Shown piece by piece: positions 32,201-47,200 of a stretch of DNA of 64,000 nt. The notes under the pieces are model-generated. The model was not told the DNA's origin, did no database searches, and saw nothing but the letters and a program-made list of their open reading frames with translations. A program made the position numbers and the translations under genes. The DNA is from Zygnema cylindricum. Lineage: Eukaryota; Streptophyta; Zygnematophyceae; Zygnematales; Zygnemataceae. Position 1 is the stretch's first letter, and the number at the start of each line of letters is the position of its first letter. The stretch lies in assembly GCA_037447655.1 (NCBI GenBank), contig JBBHKE010000684.1, positions 185,064 to 249,063 on the forward strand, written 5' to 3'.

Positions 32201-35200
32201 TGCAATGTTTCGTTTGCAAAAAAAAAAAAAAAAAATTGCCCTACAATTATTTTCTTTCTAGTTTAGATAGCCTCCATTGAGCCCCGCAAGGTGACCTAAG
32301 CTTACTTTTACATTATCAAGAATAAGAACACTTTTTTGTTAACACTTTTGAAATGACGAGTCAAACCAGTCAAATCCTACAGGTTTTATCTTTTGCAGCA
32401 ACACATATCAATGCTCAGATCCGATACTGATTCATACACTCGTACCTTTCCATCGCCAGGATTTAAGGCTTCCAAACTTCGTGGTTACATGCAATACATC
32501 AAAAATGTTTTATTTAATTTTGGCATCTTTTAGGTTCCTTTCATTCCTTATAGTTTATTAAAATCTCTCATAATCTTAAAAAAAATCTTGTGGTTTTTTA
32601 TAATATCTCTTATAATATTGTATAGTTTCTTATAGTTTTATGTAGATTCGTTAATTTGTGACGATCTTTTATAGGTTCTTATAACTTCTTTATATTCTTA
32701 TAACTTTTTACAGTTTCTTAGTGTTTTATACTCACCATAAGATTTGGCAAGTTGTCATAAGAGCAAGCGATGCAGCATCCAAGTAACTCCAAACACTCGT
32801 AAAATGGGCCAAAAAACTTCCATACTGAAAGTGGGCATTAACCAGGCGTCGTATTTCACAAATAATAAAATAGAGAATTCCCAAACAAACAATAACCTGT
32901 AAGAAGATTAAAATTTTATCCCTAGTTTTGCTGAAATACTCGAGCCTGACGGAGTCTATACGTGGAAAAACTGAAATTTTGCCACCCACTTGGAACGACA
33001 TTTTCACATTTACAAGAGTGAATGTTCTCGTCTGCACTGGAAAGTGAAGAATACAACGTTTCCCGTCAATTTTTTTTACAAGTTCTAAAGTTCGATGTTG
33101 CTGCAAAACGTATAAAACACCAGGAATGAGCACATAGCAATTAGACGCAACTCCATCAAGCAACATATTCTACCAAAGAAACATTGTTTAAAAAAACAAA
33201 AAAAGTTTAAATGCCTCGTGCGACATTACGGTTAAATGTCAATAGCTGAAGATTGGCTGAATGTGTGAACATATCGAAATATACCCCGTCTGCTAAGTAC
33301 TGTAAGAGATCAGTGGCAGCCCTGTTGCTGAGGTTGATGTCAAAAATGTTCGAATAGCCGTAGTCAGTCCCCTGGAAACTCCAAAAAAAAAGCAAAATAT
33401 CATTAGTTATGCCAAAGTGGTTATTTCATTTATAGTTCAAAAGCATCAGCTTCATAGAAAAAAACATAAGAAATAAGGAGAGGGAGAGAGAGAGAGGGAA
33501 AGAGAAAAAGAGAGAGAGAGAGAAAGAGAGAGGGAGAGAGCGAGGGAGGGGGGGTGAGGGAGAGATTCACATTGACCGTAACACGCTCGAATCCCTTTGG
33601 AATAGAACCGTTTCCAAAATCTGTTTCTTCCGCATAAGTGCTGTTGAACAGAGAAGATGTGGTCAGACAAGGCGCCGCTACTCCCCAATTCGTTTCGTTC
33701 CACTTGTCATTCCTACAGGCCGTAATACTTTCCACCATCTTCTTTGTCCTGTTCAGAAATTGATAATGAGTGGTGAGTGACACGGCAATGATGCCATAGG
33801 AAGTACGCAATTTTTACTTTATTTCCATGGGATTACAAGCCAAGGTGAGTGAAGTCATGAATTTACTTTTATTCTTCAATTCGGAAACTAAAAAACTAAA
33901 AGGCACGATTATTGTTCTGTATCAGTATTATCACCAAGTATTCAACACTCGATCCATCGGGAAACCAATATGGTATAGGCCTTTTGGCTGTTTATGGGTT
34001 TGAATTGGAAAAGCCGATTTTTAATCCTAAATCTGAAACTCAAGGATCACAACAAAGGCTCCAAAAACGCTGATTTATGATGACAATTGACCCCCCAACT
34101 GAAAGTCCAAAATTGATCAAAACCCAATATTAAAAAAAAAACTGAAAAACATGTGAAAGCGGGTTTAACAAAATCCACCTTAGAATACTGTTTCGTTCCC
34201 AAATATTTGAAGGTAAGTATCCTATTGAGCTAATTTTCAAACCCAAATATTTTTTTGAAGATTCTCTGAGGTGGTTTGGTCCAAAACGGATGGTATGTGT
34301 CTCTGAAAGAAAAATAAAAAACTAAAAAAAGGAAAAAGTTGATTATAGTTCACCTTCAAATCTGAGGTCTAAAGCTGGACGAATCTTAGAATTTTCTAAA
34401 TGGTGCTAATTTGGGGGCCACGTTGATGGACGGAACTCCGTCCAATAAATTCCGTAAGAAAGGGAAAAAAAAAAAGGTGTGGGTCTTATCTATGAAACGC
34501 AACAAACATTCGCATTTTTTTCACCTATTTGGACTGTTCTAGTACCGTTTTTCCGATTGATAAAAGCAAGTTTGTTTTGTCAATCTATCAAAAAATAGAT
34601 CAGCTTAGGACCTCAATTACGAGGTGAAATGCTTGATTCATCTGATTTTTCTGTTTTTTCCACCATTGGCGTCTATTCTATGCTCCGTGAATGTTAGATT
34701 ATTCTGATAAAACTACTACTAGTCAACCTACTTAGTATCAAGTAACCTACTGATTAACCTACTTATTATAACCTGAGTTAATTAGGTTATGATATGCAAG
34801 TTTTATATTGAAACCCCTAAACAACTTAACAGTCAAAGTGACTCTTTTCCCATGGATCTAGTATTAATGAAAGTTTGTGACATATTATGTACTTGTACTA
34901 GTCCAAGATTCACAGGGGGGTAAGCAGAGGGTTATCTTAGACTGAAGTTTCAACAGCTATAAGTTGTACCTTGGGTGGTTGCAATTCCAGTCCGTTCTGC
35001 TTCGTTTTTGAGATATCAATAGTCCAACAAGAACCCTGTACATAGGAGAGAAACAAACATTGGAAATAAAAAAAACACTTGACAATCATGCGAAAATATG
35101 ATTTTGAAAAGGGAACCGATAGGTGGCCCCTTTCCTCGCCCAAAAAACTAGCAAAAGAAATCAAATAATTAAGAATAAAAGAGATTGAAGTGAGATTGGC

Positions 35201-38200
35201 TTGCTAAAAACAAGTTGTTCCGAAGTGGAAATTTTCAAACCTTAGGTTCATGGACGATTTTGATCTGGTTTGGGAGTCCAGATAAACAACCAACATTTAA
35301 TGATGAAGTGATGAGTTTAAAATCTTGACACTAAAGTTTCATGATGGTGGAGATGATGTCAAAAATTGAACCTAGCGTTGTAAGATGTCCAACCGCCCCC
35401 TCCTCAGGTTTAAGTGATGGCAAATTGCACGATGAGGGAGAAGATCTTGTTGGTCATTGGAAAGTTTAACAAGACGGTACACAACCCATCGCTAATAGAG
35501 TCAAGCACTTTGATTCGAATGAGTGTTTTCTGAACCCAAAATCATAAATTAGCTGTAATAACGCTATCTAGTTCGGTGGCCTATAATGATCTATGTGGCA
35601 AAAAGAAAAACAGTGTAGTTGATGTTAATAAAGTGTTCACGTAAACAATTCAATAACTCTAATAACGATGGGCGATGTAGTTTCCAACAATGTTATGAAG
35701 TTAGGGGGCTCAGCTTTGGCCTTTAGAATCCACAACCAGTTGAGATACGCCAAACTGAAACCCTTACCAAATTTTCCTATGGAAATATAATCGAAGAACA
35801 ATATGGTAACTGCCATTCTCTGTGTAAATAATTAGTTCTTTTAAAGGGTGTAAATCAGGATGAGAAGTGCATTTTACCTGTTGTGAATGGCAACCGCACG
35901 AAATAGAGGATCCAAAATCGATGGTGCAAAAATTCTGTTTGTGAGGTCTACATCCTCCCCATATGTCCTAAGACGAAATGGAAATTCCAAATTCTCTCCT
36001 AAAGCAGCTGCCACACAACATCCTGTACCACATAGAATGTAAAGTCGAACTAGTTAGTGTTACATAGTTAAGTCACTAACTTGAAATTCTCGTTACTGAC
36101 TCTGTTGTTCTCGGGTACGTTTGCTTGAAGAAACTTTTGCAAAACTGACTCTACTTCTTGCTTGACCAGCTGTTAATTCTCATCCCATCATCTATAGCTA
36201 CTGTACTGCAGAAAAGCATAGTATTACATTTTGTACTATGCGATTCAGCTTGCTGGGGCCTGGTTTTGTGTTAAAAAAACTCTGATGCTTTATCGCTTGT
36301 ACGTTCTCCGCTGAATCAATAGCTCAGATCCAATCTTTTGATGCGAAGAACAATATCCGTGCTTCTCCACAAGGCATGCCTATGGGCTGCTATGCCACAC
36401 TAGCGACCACGAATGCCGCAGGTACTAGTGGACGACCGGTAATACTTGAAATGATGAACCGCTACTCACGGTTCAGCATTGCTTGAGAGTTCAACCGACG
36501 ACGTCATCTTTTCTCAAGTTTTGAACATTTGCCAGCTATATTTCTTGATATATTTGTATTACATGGGCACTCTTACTTCACATATTATCACCTTTATCAA
36601 CTCAAAAAATATGAAAAGGGCAAACTATCTTAAGGATATTTGACAAATCGTGCTGCTCTAATGGCTTATACCCCAAATGCATAATTGCAGAGACAACGTA
36701 CAAATGAATGCCGAAACGATGCAAATGTAAAAACTACATAAAATTGGTTATTTACATGCCCCATACTTTTCGTACGCATGGGGAAACCCAATGGGCCTCT
36801 GTAAAGCGAGAAAACCTTTGTTGCACTCTCTCAGATTCTCATATCATATACTACGCCGAATTACGCATTGCCAAAGAAATTGAGTAAGGAAATGTGAATA
36901 GCTGATGGAGTGGGCTCATGCGCGTAGACTGATAGCCAGTTTTCAACATTGAAAAGCATAAGAAAAACGAAAGAAACGAAAGAAAAACAGAAAAGAAACA
37001 AGACATCTTCAAATTCGAATCTGTAAGGACATCGCACAAATTAAATTACCTTGAAGTACCGAAAGGTTGAACACTACACCTAGTGCGGGTTGACTACGTT
37101 ACAAGTAGAAATTGCATTGTCGACTTTACGCAGGACAAAATTACTGGTGCTAGTCAAACAAGGTACAAGAGTCATAAATGTTGAGTTAGGTTCAATAATG
37201 GAAATCAAACGACGCAATAGATCAAGCTAGAAAAATATGGTTTACCATTTACACAAAAATAATTATAGTTCAATAGTAATCCATTTGAGAGACAACTTCG
37301 AAGCTCTTCCTGCTTTAATTATTTTTTCTTTTACTACGCTCTCTTATCTTTCTGTTACACTGCGTACTCTCTTTTCCAAATTCATTTAGCAATCTCATTA
37401 CTTGTTACAACATTGTTTTAGGCAAATTTGCTTAGTTAGAGACCCGTACCACCATCTTCTTTTCGTGTTTGTGCTGCCGGACATGGGCATTTGGGCATCC
37501 CATTCTCATCCTTAGAACAAGCACAATCTCCTCCGTCATACAAACAATAGTAATCGTTGCAACCAGGATCGCACAATCCATTGCTTAACTGGGTCATAAA
37601 ACAACTATCTGAACATCTAAAAAGCCCCGGTATAGTCCAATTCATTTTGGAGTTTTCTACACAATCAAAACCACAATTAAATAGACATCAGCATAGTATG
37701 GAGTAGTGAATCAGTATCCTTACATAGCGCGAGCTATCAAAAGTGAGGGTCATATGACATTTAAACATTTTCTTAATGTTTATAACATATTGGGATATAA
37801 GTTTATACTTGTAGTATTTAGTTCATATTTATAATATCCCAGTACAATGGAGAAAAGCATCAGCAGGAGAAGCTTGATGTTTCTGGTTTTCTAGATTTTC
37901 TACTTTTTACAACATATGGAGTGACCCATTTTTTGTAAAGTTTGTTTTACAATAGAAAAAGCTTAGAATTCAATAATCTTAATCTTTTGAAAGAAACCAG
38001 TGTGAGATTGTAAGTAACCGTTTGGGATTCAACCATCTGTCCCCCCCCAAAAACATATTTTCTAGGGTTATGGCGGTCCAAATTGGTGATCCAGTGGCAC
38101 TCAAAAGTTGCCTATATTTCTCTATCAGTTTTTTCTTTTTTTTGTTCATTTTTATCAATTTATAATCTCGTGGCTATCATAATATTTGAGAGCCGGCGCT

Positions 38201-41200
38201 TGATGAATTACATGTCCAATGATTTTTTCTACAGGTACTCTCAAGATGCTCAGAAAGAAACGGGTTGCAAAACTTGGTCGTCTTTCTACAAAACATTGGA
38301 AAACCATATTTCTTGCCATTTTTGATACTATTCGGTTCCTATTTTTACGTTTCTGATTGCGAAAAAAAACACTCAGATTTGTTGAAGTTTACAAGGTGGA
38401 AATTGTTCCAAAAAGGTCAGAGATGCTGAAATTGGTGCAATACCCAAGCGAACCAGTTTTAAATAATGATGTCCAAACGATTTTACTTTCAAGCCTAAAA
38501 TGGAATGTCGATAACAGCTAGATTTATATTCTCCCATACCACAGACTTTTTCAAGGCATGTCCCACTTCATAAGTTTGCTACTACGTATCAAGTGTTTGT
38601 GTCGGCTTTGTATTGGCTAATTTCCATTTTGTTGTGCATTTTAGACTACATTATCATACTACAACATCGAACAAAAGTAAATAGAAATAACACTGATTTC
38701 AAACAATAGTTTCAACAACCGCGCCTCATATTCATCAAAAATAAAAATGATCCCCAGACGAATATGCACAGATGTAGAAATGTGTTGTTGGACAAGTTGA
38801 GTTTCTAGGAAAGAGAAGCAACCTTGTGAAGTTGAACCTCGTGAAGTTGGACTCGGTGGAGGTGGAGATGGAGATGGAGCTGTAACCATATCCAATGGAG
38901 ATGGAAACTACATTAAATTAGAGGTACTTTCAAAAATCTTATGTGAATGCAAAATCATAGTCTATATGATATTTTTTTATCAAAAAATTGATAAAGTATG
39001 GAGGTAGTATTAAACTGATTTGCAAACTCAAATAAAAACACTTTTACGGAATAACTCACCTGGAAAAACAGTCAGAATGCCACCGCTGGAATCAGCAATG
39101 GCCGGCGACTCATAGATAATAGTTGTTTTTTTTTTGAACAACCATGGAGGAAAGTACATGCAGTAAGAGAAGGTACCAGCCGGTTCGGCTTTAGAAGCTG
39201 GTCATCAACCCCCAATCTCGCAAAGACATATTCTTGTTAGGAAAACCCCTTGAAAATCCAAGAACAACCTTTTGAAAATACAAAGTTCCTTCAAATAGCC
39301 TACAATCAAGCGAAAATATGTTGACTGCTTCAAGAACTCAGCTTTATTGGTTGTTTAACTTTTAACATAATATGTCTTTTATAACTGTTAAACATTAGAA
39401 GTATATTCAATGTTTCACTGTTTACAATAAAAACCAAATAAGTGTTTTGTATTTACTTAAATGCGGTTATAAAAAAATTGCCAATGGCTGATAAATCCAC
39501 AACACAGAATATCGAATCTCCACAAATTACACCTGATTCTTAGAGAGCTGAATATTTTTGTACTTACCAAGAGCACAAAGCAAAGTATCGAATTGGTATC
39601 TACCGATCGTTTGTCGTGAACATCTCAAATCTCTCGATATAACCTTATAATCGGCACCTGCAGCTCCTTTAAAATATGCCCGTACCTCTTCAAGGCTGGG
39701 TGCTCCTTCCCCACTCACATTGCGAACTGAACACCAGTAACAAAGAACCATTAGTATTAGAGAGAAATGTACAACCTAGTACTCACGTAAAATATGATAG
39801 AATATCTTTGAATTACTTCAGAAGAAAAATTTTATCAAACGTTCCAGAAGGGAATAAAAAAAACTCAAGAGTCATAAGACAATCGTGAATTTGTTGAAAC
39901 AGCATGAGAGCAGTCCTCTTCCACACCTGATTCGACATAAAAACTATGATAATGTAGAGTATGTTTTGAAATCCATTCATTTCATCAATATTTGTTCTCT
40001 TTTACAACACCATAAACATAGGAAAACAATGGCGTCCTTGTCATGAAAACTGGTAAAAAATTACAAGAAAAAATTGCAAACCTCTTATGGAGTGAGGATA
40101 GTTGTCTCCATACACCCAACAGACAGTTTCTCCGGCCGTCACAGTCGTGCTCAATTGAGAATTTTGAGACCATAGCAGGTAATGATTGACTGCAAGATTG
40201 CTTGACAATGGAATTACATGAAAACCCCATAAGTTCCATTTTTACTCCCTTTATCCCTACTAGTTCATTTTTCTACCAATGTAACTCATAGTGCAACAAA
40301 ATATGACATGTCCCCCTTACCCATAGAAATAGGCCAAACGGTACAGAGGAAATTTTCCTATGCGTCTATCAAAGAAAATAATACAAAAATGTTTTATAAG
40401 TACACATACTATGAGCAGTTAACTCGTGTAAGATGATAATTTGAGCAAAAACGTAAAACTACTGAGTTGTTGATTTGAACGCTTAAGAAACATTTTAAAA
40501 AATAATATTTTACCTGGTTTGCAAGTATACCCTTTGCAGGTAATAAATATATCACGAAGATAATTAATCCAATTATAAATCTCCCACTCAGTATTTTCAG
40601 GAACTTCGGAAGTGGAAAAAATAGAGGCCACCAAAATGTTATTCAAAAAGTTGAAGACATCTCTGCCAATTTTGTACCTGCGCCAAACGTAAGAAACCAC
40701 AAAGCACAAAACATTCCACTTTGCACGTATTCAGGCCCTGAATTACAATCTTTGCGTTTATAAGTGTACAAGCAATGTTGTCAAGAGTTAATAAGACTTC
40801 TGCTTTTGCGTGGAAAACTGAGCAGTAGTCCTAAAAGGCTTAAAGTAGTGATGTAACTAGAGCATTGACGGGTGGACATAAGTAACAACAACCCCAGTTA
40901 AACTTCCCCAACAGCCTGGTACACTATCTGAATAAATATGTAAACCTCCACAGAAACCTATGAGCTTGTGCTTTACTGAGGACTCCTCCCATGACACTAA
41001 ACACGTGCGATTCAGCCCCGACATTTACTAAAGAAGGAAACAATGCCGCTCTCAAATAAAAACTTTTGTATGGTTGAATTGAAAAACAAGTGCTTACAAG
41101 TGCTTATAAGAATTATGAGTTTGTGACGTGAGATTTAGGTTGTAGACCTTACAGCCCATACTTTCCTAGTCAAACAAGGAAGGTGAACGACATTTGTTGG

Positions 41201-44200
41201 AGCTACTTGTTCCATAGAGCGCGAGAATTGCATAGTTTTACTATGCAAAAAGGTCTGGAAATGCTATATGTGGTTACTCCATACCATAAGCTCATCATAC
41301 GCCAAAAAACTGCATAATGCGCATAAAAAAGGGGTGACCAGATACAGCATTTCCACGCTTTTTCACGCTTTTGAACTATGTCAAATTATATGATGGTTGG
41401 TAAAAGCGATGCCTTTGACATCTGCCATGTCCAGCAAAAAAAAGCTTCTGATAACCTTTTCACCCAATTTGGACATGATTGTGTTCAGTTAACACAAGGA
41501 AGTCGAAGAACGCACATGGAGAATGATGCCTAAAAGGAAGTATTTCAGCTTTGACCATTTACCTTACCCCCCTAAGGACTCCCAGTACTTTTTCGATGGC
41601 GAAACTAACCGATAAGCCTATCGGGTTTATAGAGTAGTTGAAAAAGTTGCCCCGAAATGTCATAAAGAAGAGCAATTAAACAGAAATGTTCTCGATCCTC
41701 GAAAGCAAAACATGGAAGTACATAAGCAGCTTTGGAGCACTAAATATGATGTATTTTTTCTTGTCCAAAAGATTGTCGTGACAGGCGCCACAATCTTGTT
41801 TCATTGCAACACCAAAAGTCGTCGAAACCGAGTTTGTGAGGGTGTGTGCGCGCATAATCCGATAACAACAACATTTCCGATAACAATATATTATTATTAT
41901 TATTTATTTTTTTTTATTTAATTTTTTTTTTTTTTTTTTTTTTTAAGAAGCATCTAAAACTAGACTGTCGAATACACTGTGAGTGCTGCACAAAAAAATC
42001 ATGTCCCTTCATCAACTTACAAGAGGTGTAAAAGCATTTTAGGTTCGAATTGGTCCATTTCTACATCTGGCAAAGAAGCAGAGGGAAGAAACTCTCACTT
42101 ATTATGTATGTTGGCTAGGTTTTGAAGCGTGCCTATGTTGAAAGTTCGGTTACTAGTACGTCCAAAATAGTCCGCCAGGAACTCAAACATTGTCGATGCA
42201 TTATGGTGGTTCTTGAAATCAACAGTTAAGCAACGGTCTTTTCTCCATACTTCTTCTGCTCTTTGCATAGCAAGTTTTAGCCGTATCTCGCTTAGCTTTT
42301 CACTTACTGCCAGTTTCCTCCATATGTTTCCATACGGGTTTGTCAAATTTAAAGCCCAATCGAGATCACTAATATCTGCATCACCAAATTCAATCCTTTG
42401 TAAGTGGAAGATCACCATAAAATCCACGCCGTTACAAAATATATGTCTTTTTTCGTTTTTGAGAAATAAGCCATGCCAAAACTTAATACATGTAAAATTT
42501 TATTCAAAGACATTTTAATCGTGTTATGTTGAATCTGGAAAACACCACTAGCCTTCCAAGGGTGCCAGAAAAAGGTTACAAAAACAGCAACATGATTCGG
42601 AACAAGAAACTAAATGGCGTGGTCTTGGAAATATTGCACTTTTGCAAGAGGGGAATTAAACAAAGGCCCTTTGTCAAAATAAGTGAGGAAGATGAAGTGG
42701 AGGGGATTGCAGCAGACGTGAAGATGGTATGAGGAAGCAAATGAAGATTTTCCGTCAAAGTGTTAAATATGAAATAGAGAGGACGGAGGGGAAGAGGTGA
42801 GGAAGGGGACAGCGAATAAATTCAGTACGGGTAACTTGTAAGGAAGCTTTGCTGGATTGTTCCAGGTGACAAATTTGGAAAGTTGTGGAGTTGATAGTAG
42901 AGTTCTGGACGATATTGTTTTTGGTAACTTGTAAGCATATTTTTCATGCTTCCCGAAATTAATTATTCTTTCAAAAAATTTCAGTGGGTAAATATATGAT
43001 AAATATGTAATGTGTCAACGGCATAGATATCCCATGAATGTTGCAAATGATATAATTTACAGCTATAGTTATATTCCTTGAGCTTAGATGTTCATTTCCT
43101 CACACAACACCCATTGAAGAAAACTGTTGTGCCACTAGCAAGGGCTCATCATATAGTTAACCGTTTTAACAATACATTAAAAGAACACATCTTCTTTTGC
43201 CAAATATCTTGTAAACAGAAATATCCTCGTGACCTTTCACTTCAACACTTGAACCTGGTTGACAGGAGTTTAGCTCTGTGGCAATGAAAACGTCTCTGCT
43301 CATTTGGAGCTTGTGAACCTAAACTTCTCCAGAAACATATGAAAGGGATAGAGAATCAGAAAGCACCTGGGTCACAGGATTCGATGTATTCTTGCAGTTC
43401 CTCGGATAATAACTGCCATCCACGACAAAAAAAAACCGGAGTTGGGAATTTTGGACGAACATGAGGCAATATTGAGTCACTGGGATTGTGAATAATTACA
43501 GGGAAAAAATTCACCGGAAGTAGCATGCATGAGGCTATACGTAGTGCAAAACCACAATGCTAGTCAGAGTATATTAAGATCCACAGAAAAATTACACCAT
43601 TGGGTCTTACAGATTGCCATTGGATGACCAAAAAAAAAACCTATCGAGAATGATGACAAGTTTTACCACAAGACACCACTATTACCACGATAAATCAGTT
43701 GATAAATCAGACAAAAAGACAAAAACTGAATGAAAAACTTCTAGTGTGAAGACGTGGATGGCCAAAAATGGAAAGGCTTAAAATTGGAATTGTAAAAACT
43801 TGTGCAAAGATGTAAAGAAAATACAACTGCGACAACATTTCAGTTAGGATTTAGAACTCTGACCCTCCCCGGTGAATTTTTTTTTAGCTTTCTTCCTTCA
43901 GGGCTGTTTGTTGTGCCGTTATCTGCGACAAAAACATGAAGTAGACGGATATTACACAAATATTTCTTTTAAGTAACGAAACAACATAACAGAAGCCGCG
44001 AAATTGGAGATTACTTACTTATCCAATTCAATGAACAAAAACACCACTATCACATGAAATTGAAGAGCGTTTAGAACTTACTTGCGCAATTTAGGTCAAC
44101 GAGGTCCACGATCTTGTTCAAATTCTGGCAATAACTCCATCAGGTAGGCACATTGTTCCACGCAAATTATTTGAAAAAATAAGAATTTCCTTATTAGTCA

Positions 44201-47200
44201 AGAAAATTCTCAATTTGCACATTTGTTATTCTAATAAGCAAAAGCCAGAACCACAAGAGATAAGACATCCTTCAAAATTATTTTCCAACCCGATTTTGTC
44301 AGATGTTCTTAAACATGAGACAAACGGCAATTTTAGTCGCTTTCTTGCATGTCTCCTATTTTTAAAGTATTGCATTTCCACTAGTCAGGCGATCGTGAAA
44401 ATAATTGTTTATCCATGTGTTTTGGCCCTTTGATACAATATGCATGACTGTAGAATAATAGAAAAATCGAATGGAAAAAATGTTTAACATTTCCACCAAA
44501 TTATAAGCTGGCATCTTATTTAGCAGAAACAGAAGCTCTGGCTATCCACTAAATACATCTTACATCTATGTAGGTGGACAGTAAATTCAGGGGTTTTCTG
44601 GGCATCTTAAGAGGTTTCATAGTGTTTTTACAATATATGCAATTTCTATGAATGTTGTATTCTACATTGAGCACTCAAGTGCATTGACAAGGAAGTTGAA
44701 AGTAACTAACCTCTTTCGTGCAAGAGGTGAAATTTAATTTGGCGACATCATTTATGTTCCGTGAACATTTAGTTGCACAATCCACGAAAGCCATTGGAGC
44801 CGACATGTTTTTGCTGTCGTTGTTACATATATTATATGTACATTCCGCTATTCGCAAGCATGTCTACACGAGATGAAGAAAAACCATCACCTCAAAAAGA
44901 AACAAGTCAGTATTTTATCGTAGATAAAGATAGATAGCACTTAAGTTGTCCAATAAGTATCCGTGTCTAAAAGTTTGGAAAAGTGGGGAGGTTATTCGCA
45001 ATGTTTGTGACATAAACTTTGATACACACACGGTAACTTGCTTGACACTTTTTGGTGGATAGACTCTTATAGTTTTCGATTTTTTTAATTTCACGGTAGG
45101 TTCGATGGCTTACATCTCGACAATTGTCGAAAGCTTCTTGTGTTTCATTGCAGCCGCCAAATCGAAGGATTTCTGTTCCATTGGTGGTAGTTATTTGTCC
45201 GTTGACTCCTCCATAGGGAGCACTAAGAACTATAGCCCAATCTCCATCAGGGATCTTCAAAGTGATTTTGTTATTATCATATTTTAAAGCCCAGAAACCT
45301 TGATTGACAGGGTACCTGAGTTTCATTCCAACATCACCAGATAAAGAGCAAAAAAATCCTGTGAGAGGATACATTCTACCTTACCAGCAAGATCATAAAA
45401 AGAATCCTAAAGCCCCAAAAAACACAATACCATATCCTACATGGCTTTTCTCGTGCACATTAAAATCCAGTAAGGACTTTCTGGACTTTTTAAGGTTGGT
45501 GTCAGATTCAAAACAATATCACACGTGTTTGCAGTGTATGCATGTGTGCATTCATTTAGCATTATGTAGAGAATATAAATCAGAGATTGCGTATCGTTTG
45601 TGCCGGTTTTCCTGAAGAAAGTCTAAAGTCTAAAAATGTTGTTTCATCATAATCAAACAAAAAAAAAATATCGTATTTTTATTGGTTTTTTAGATCATAA
45701 TGTCAGGCATGCTTTAAAAGCTCTATTCATTGAGTAAACTGCGATTGTGATATTGCAGGCTACAACTGATGATTTCTTCGCATTGATTGAAATAACATAT
45801 TTGGAGTACTTTTGTGGGCATCTGTTTTTTGGCTGTCTAGTTCAAAGCCATTTTTGTATCTCATTCGTTAAACTACTTGTTATACATCTATGAATCGTTT
45901 TTTAAATACATGAAAAACAATAATTTCATCGCACAGAAGAGAGCACCAATACAAAGTTAGGAGTGGCCAAATACCCAAAAAATTGTCAGAAGAAAAAGAA
46001 TAAACACAAAATCCACCTTATAACAAGTGAAAACCGATAAACTGAACACGTTTCCCACAGGTGTCTTCCACCAATTCATTCAACGCAAATGCAACATACT
46101 GACAATAATTTCAATTGCTCAAGCTTTTATTGAAAAAAGAAAAAACTAAAGATCAAAAGGCTCATACCAGCATAAGCCCACCGGGCGGGTCATGCAAAGA
46201 TTCCAACTGCTAGCTGTCTGCTCAGTCAAGGATTCAAAAGTATTGGATATGCTTATAACCACATCAGTTGTTGCATTAAAAATACCGCAATCCGCAGAAC
46301 AGCCGAATCTGCCAAACTGAGCGTACTCTGCCGGCGAATCGCATGCGCCATCGCCACAAACTGGGTCTGCCCATACTTTCTACACCACGTCAAGTCCCCT
46401 ATAACACGAATCAGATTCACGATTCAAATTCTAAAACCTGATAGGATCGCTTACAAGATTCACTCAGAGTGCGCAGCAATAAATTCACTTACAAGCACAT
46501 AGAATTCACATTCACCAAAGTACAAAAGAATCAGCAAAATATCAATATTAAAAGAGATATGAACCTGGCGATTCGCCGTTTCGCACATTGCATCCTAACA
46601 AAATCTATCCATGTAATTAAAACTTATATCGTCGCATGGAGCACTGATTTCGTAAATACTTTTTACACAGTCTCCTAATGGTACAATTTAGAGTCAAGAT
46701 CCAAATTCCGAATTCTATTCATGTAACCATTTAAGACTTAAATAGTACATGGAACATTGATTTTGCAAACACTTCCTACACCATATCAAGTCTTCGATGG
46801 CAAATATAAGACTCACGATTCAAATTTTCAGCTTATATTTGTTACATGAAACATCATTTTCGCAAAATAACATTTTCAGGGGGAGTGAGATGTATGGTTC
46901 AACATTTTAAAATTCAAAATCGCACATTGAACGTCAATTTTTGCAAGTGGTCAAATGCCAAATTCAAGAGAGTCAGCTCTTGAGGTTCAAACCACAAATT
47001 TTAATTTTTAAAATTGGTACATGGAACGTCGCTTTTGCAAATGGCCGAATGAAATATTCAAGGGAGTTAGGCGCATGACTCAACTTTCAAAAACCATATT
47101 GCTGTATGAAGAATAGTTTTTGTAATGCTTATAGTTTACAATCAAATTTTACTAGTGAAATGTTACTTTTTAAATTTCGAAATTTACATTTCTGATTCAG

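Noticed and set aside
38659-38935. Possible polycystin exon with a Pro/Ser-rich linker ([13 protein letters not shown])
   Set aside because: The acceptor after GTAG gives the Pro-rich frame only in phase 0, but the upstream exon (39060) ends in phase 1. The phase-compatible frame lacks a usable donor. The neighbouring exons join perfectly without it.
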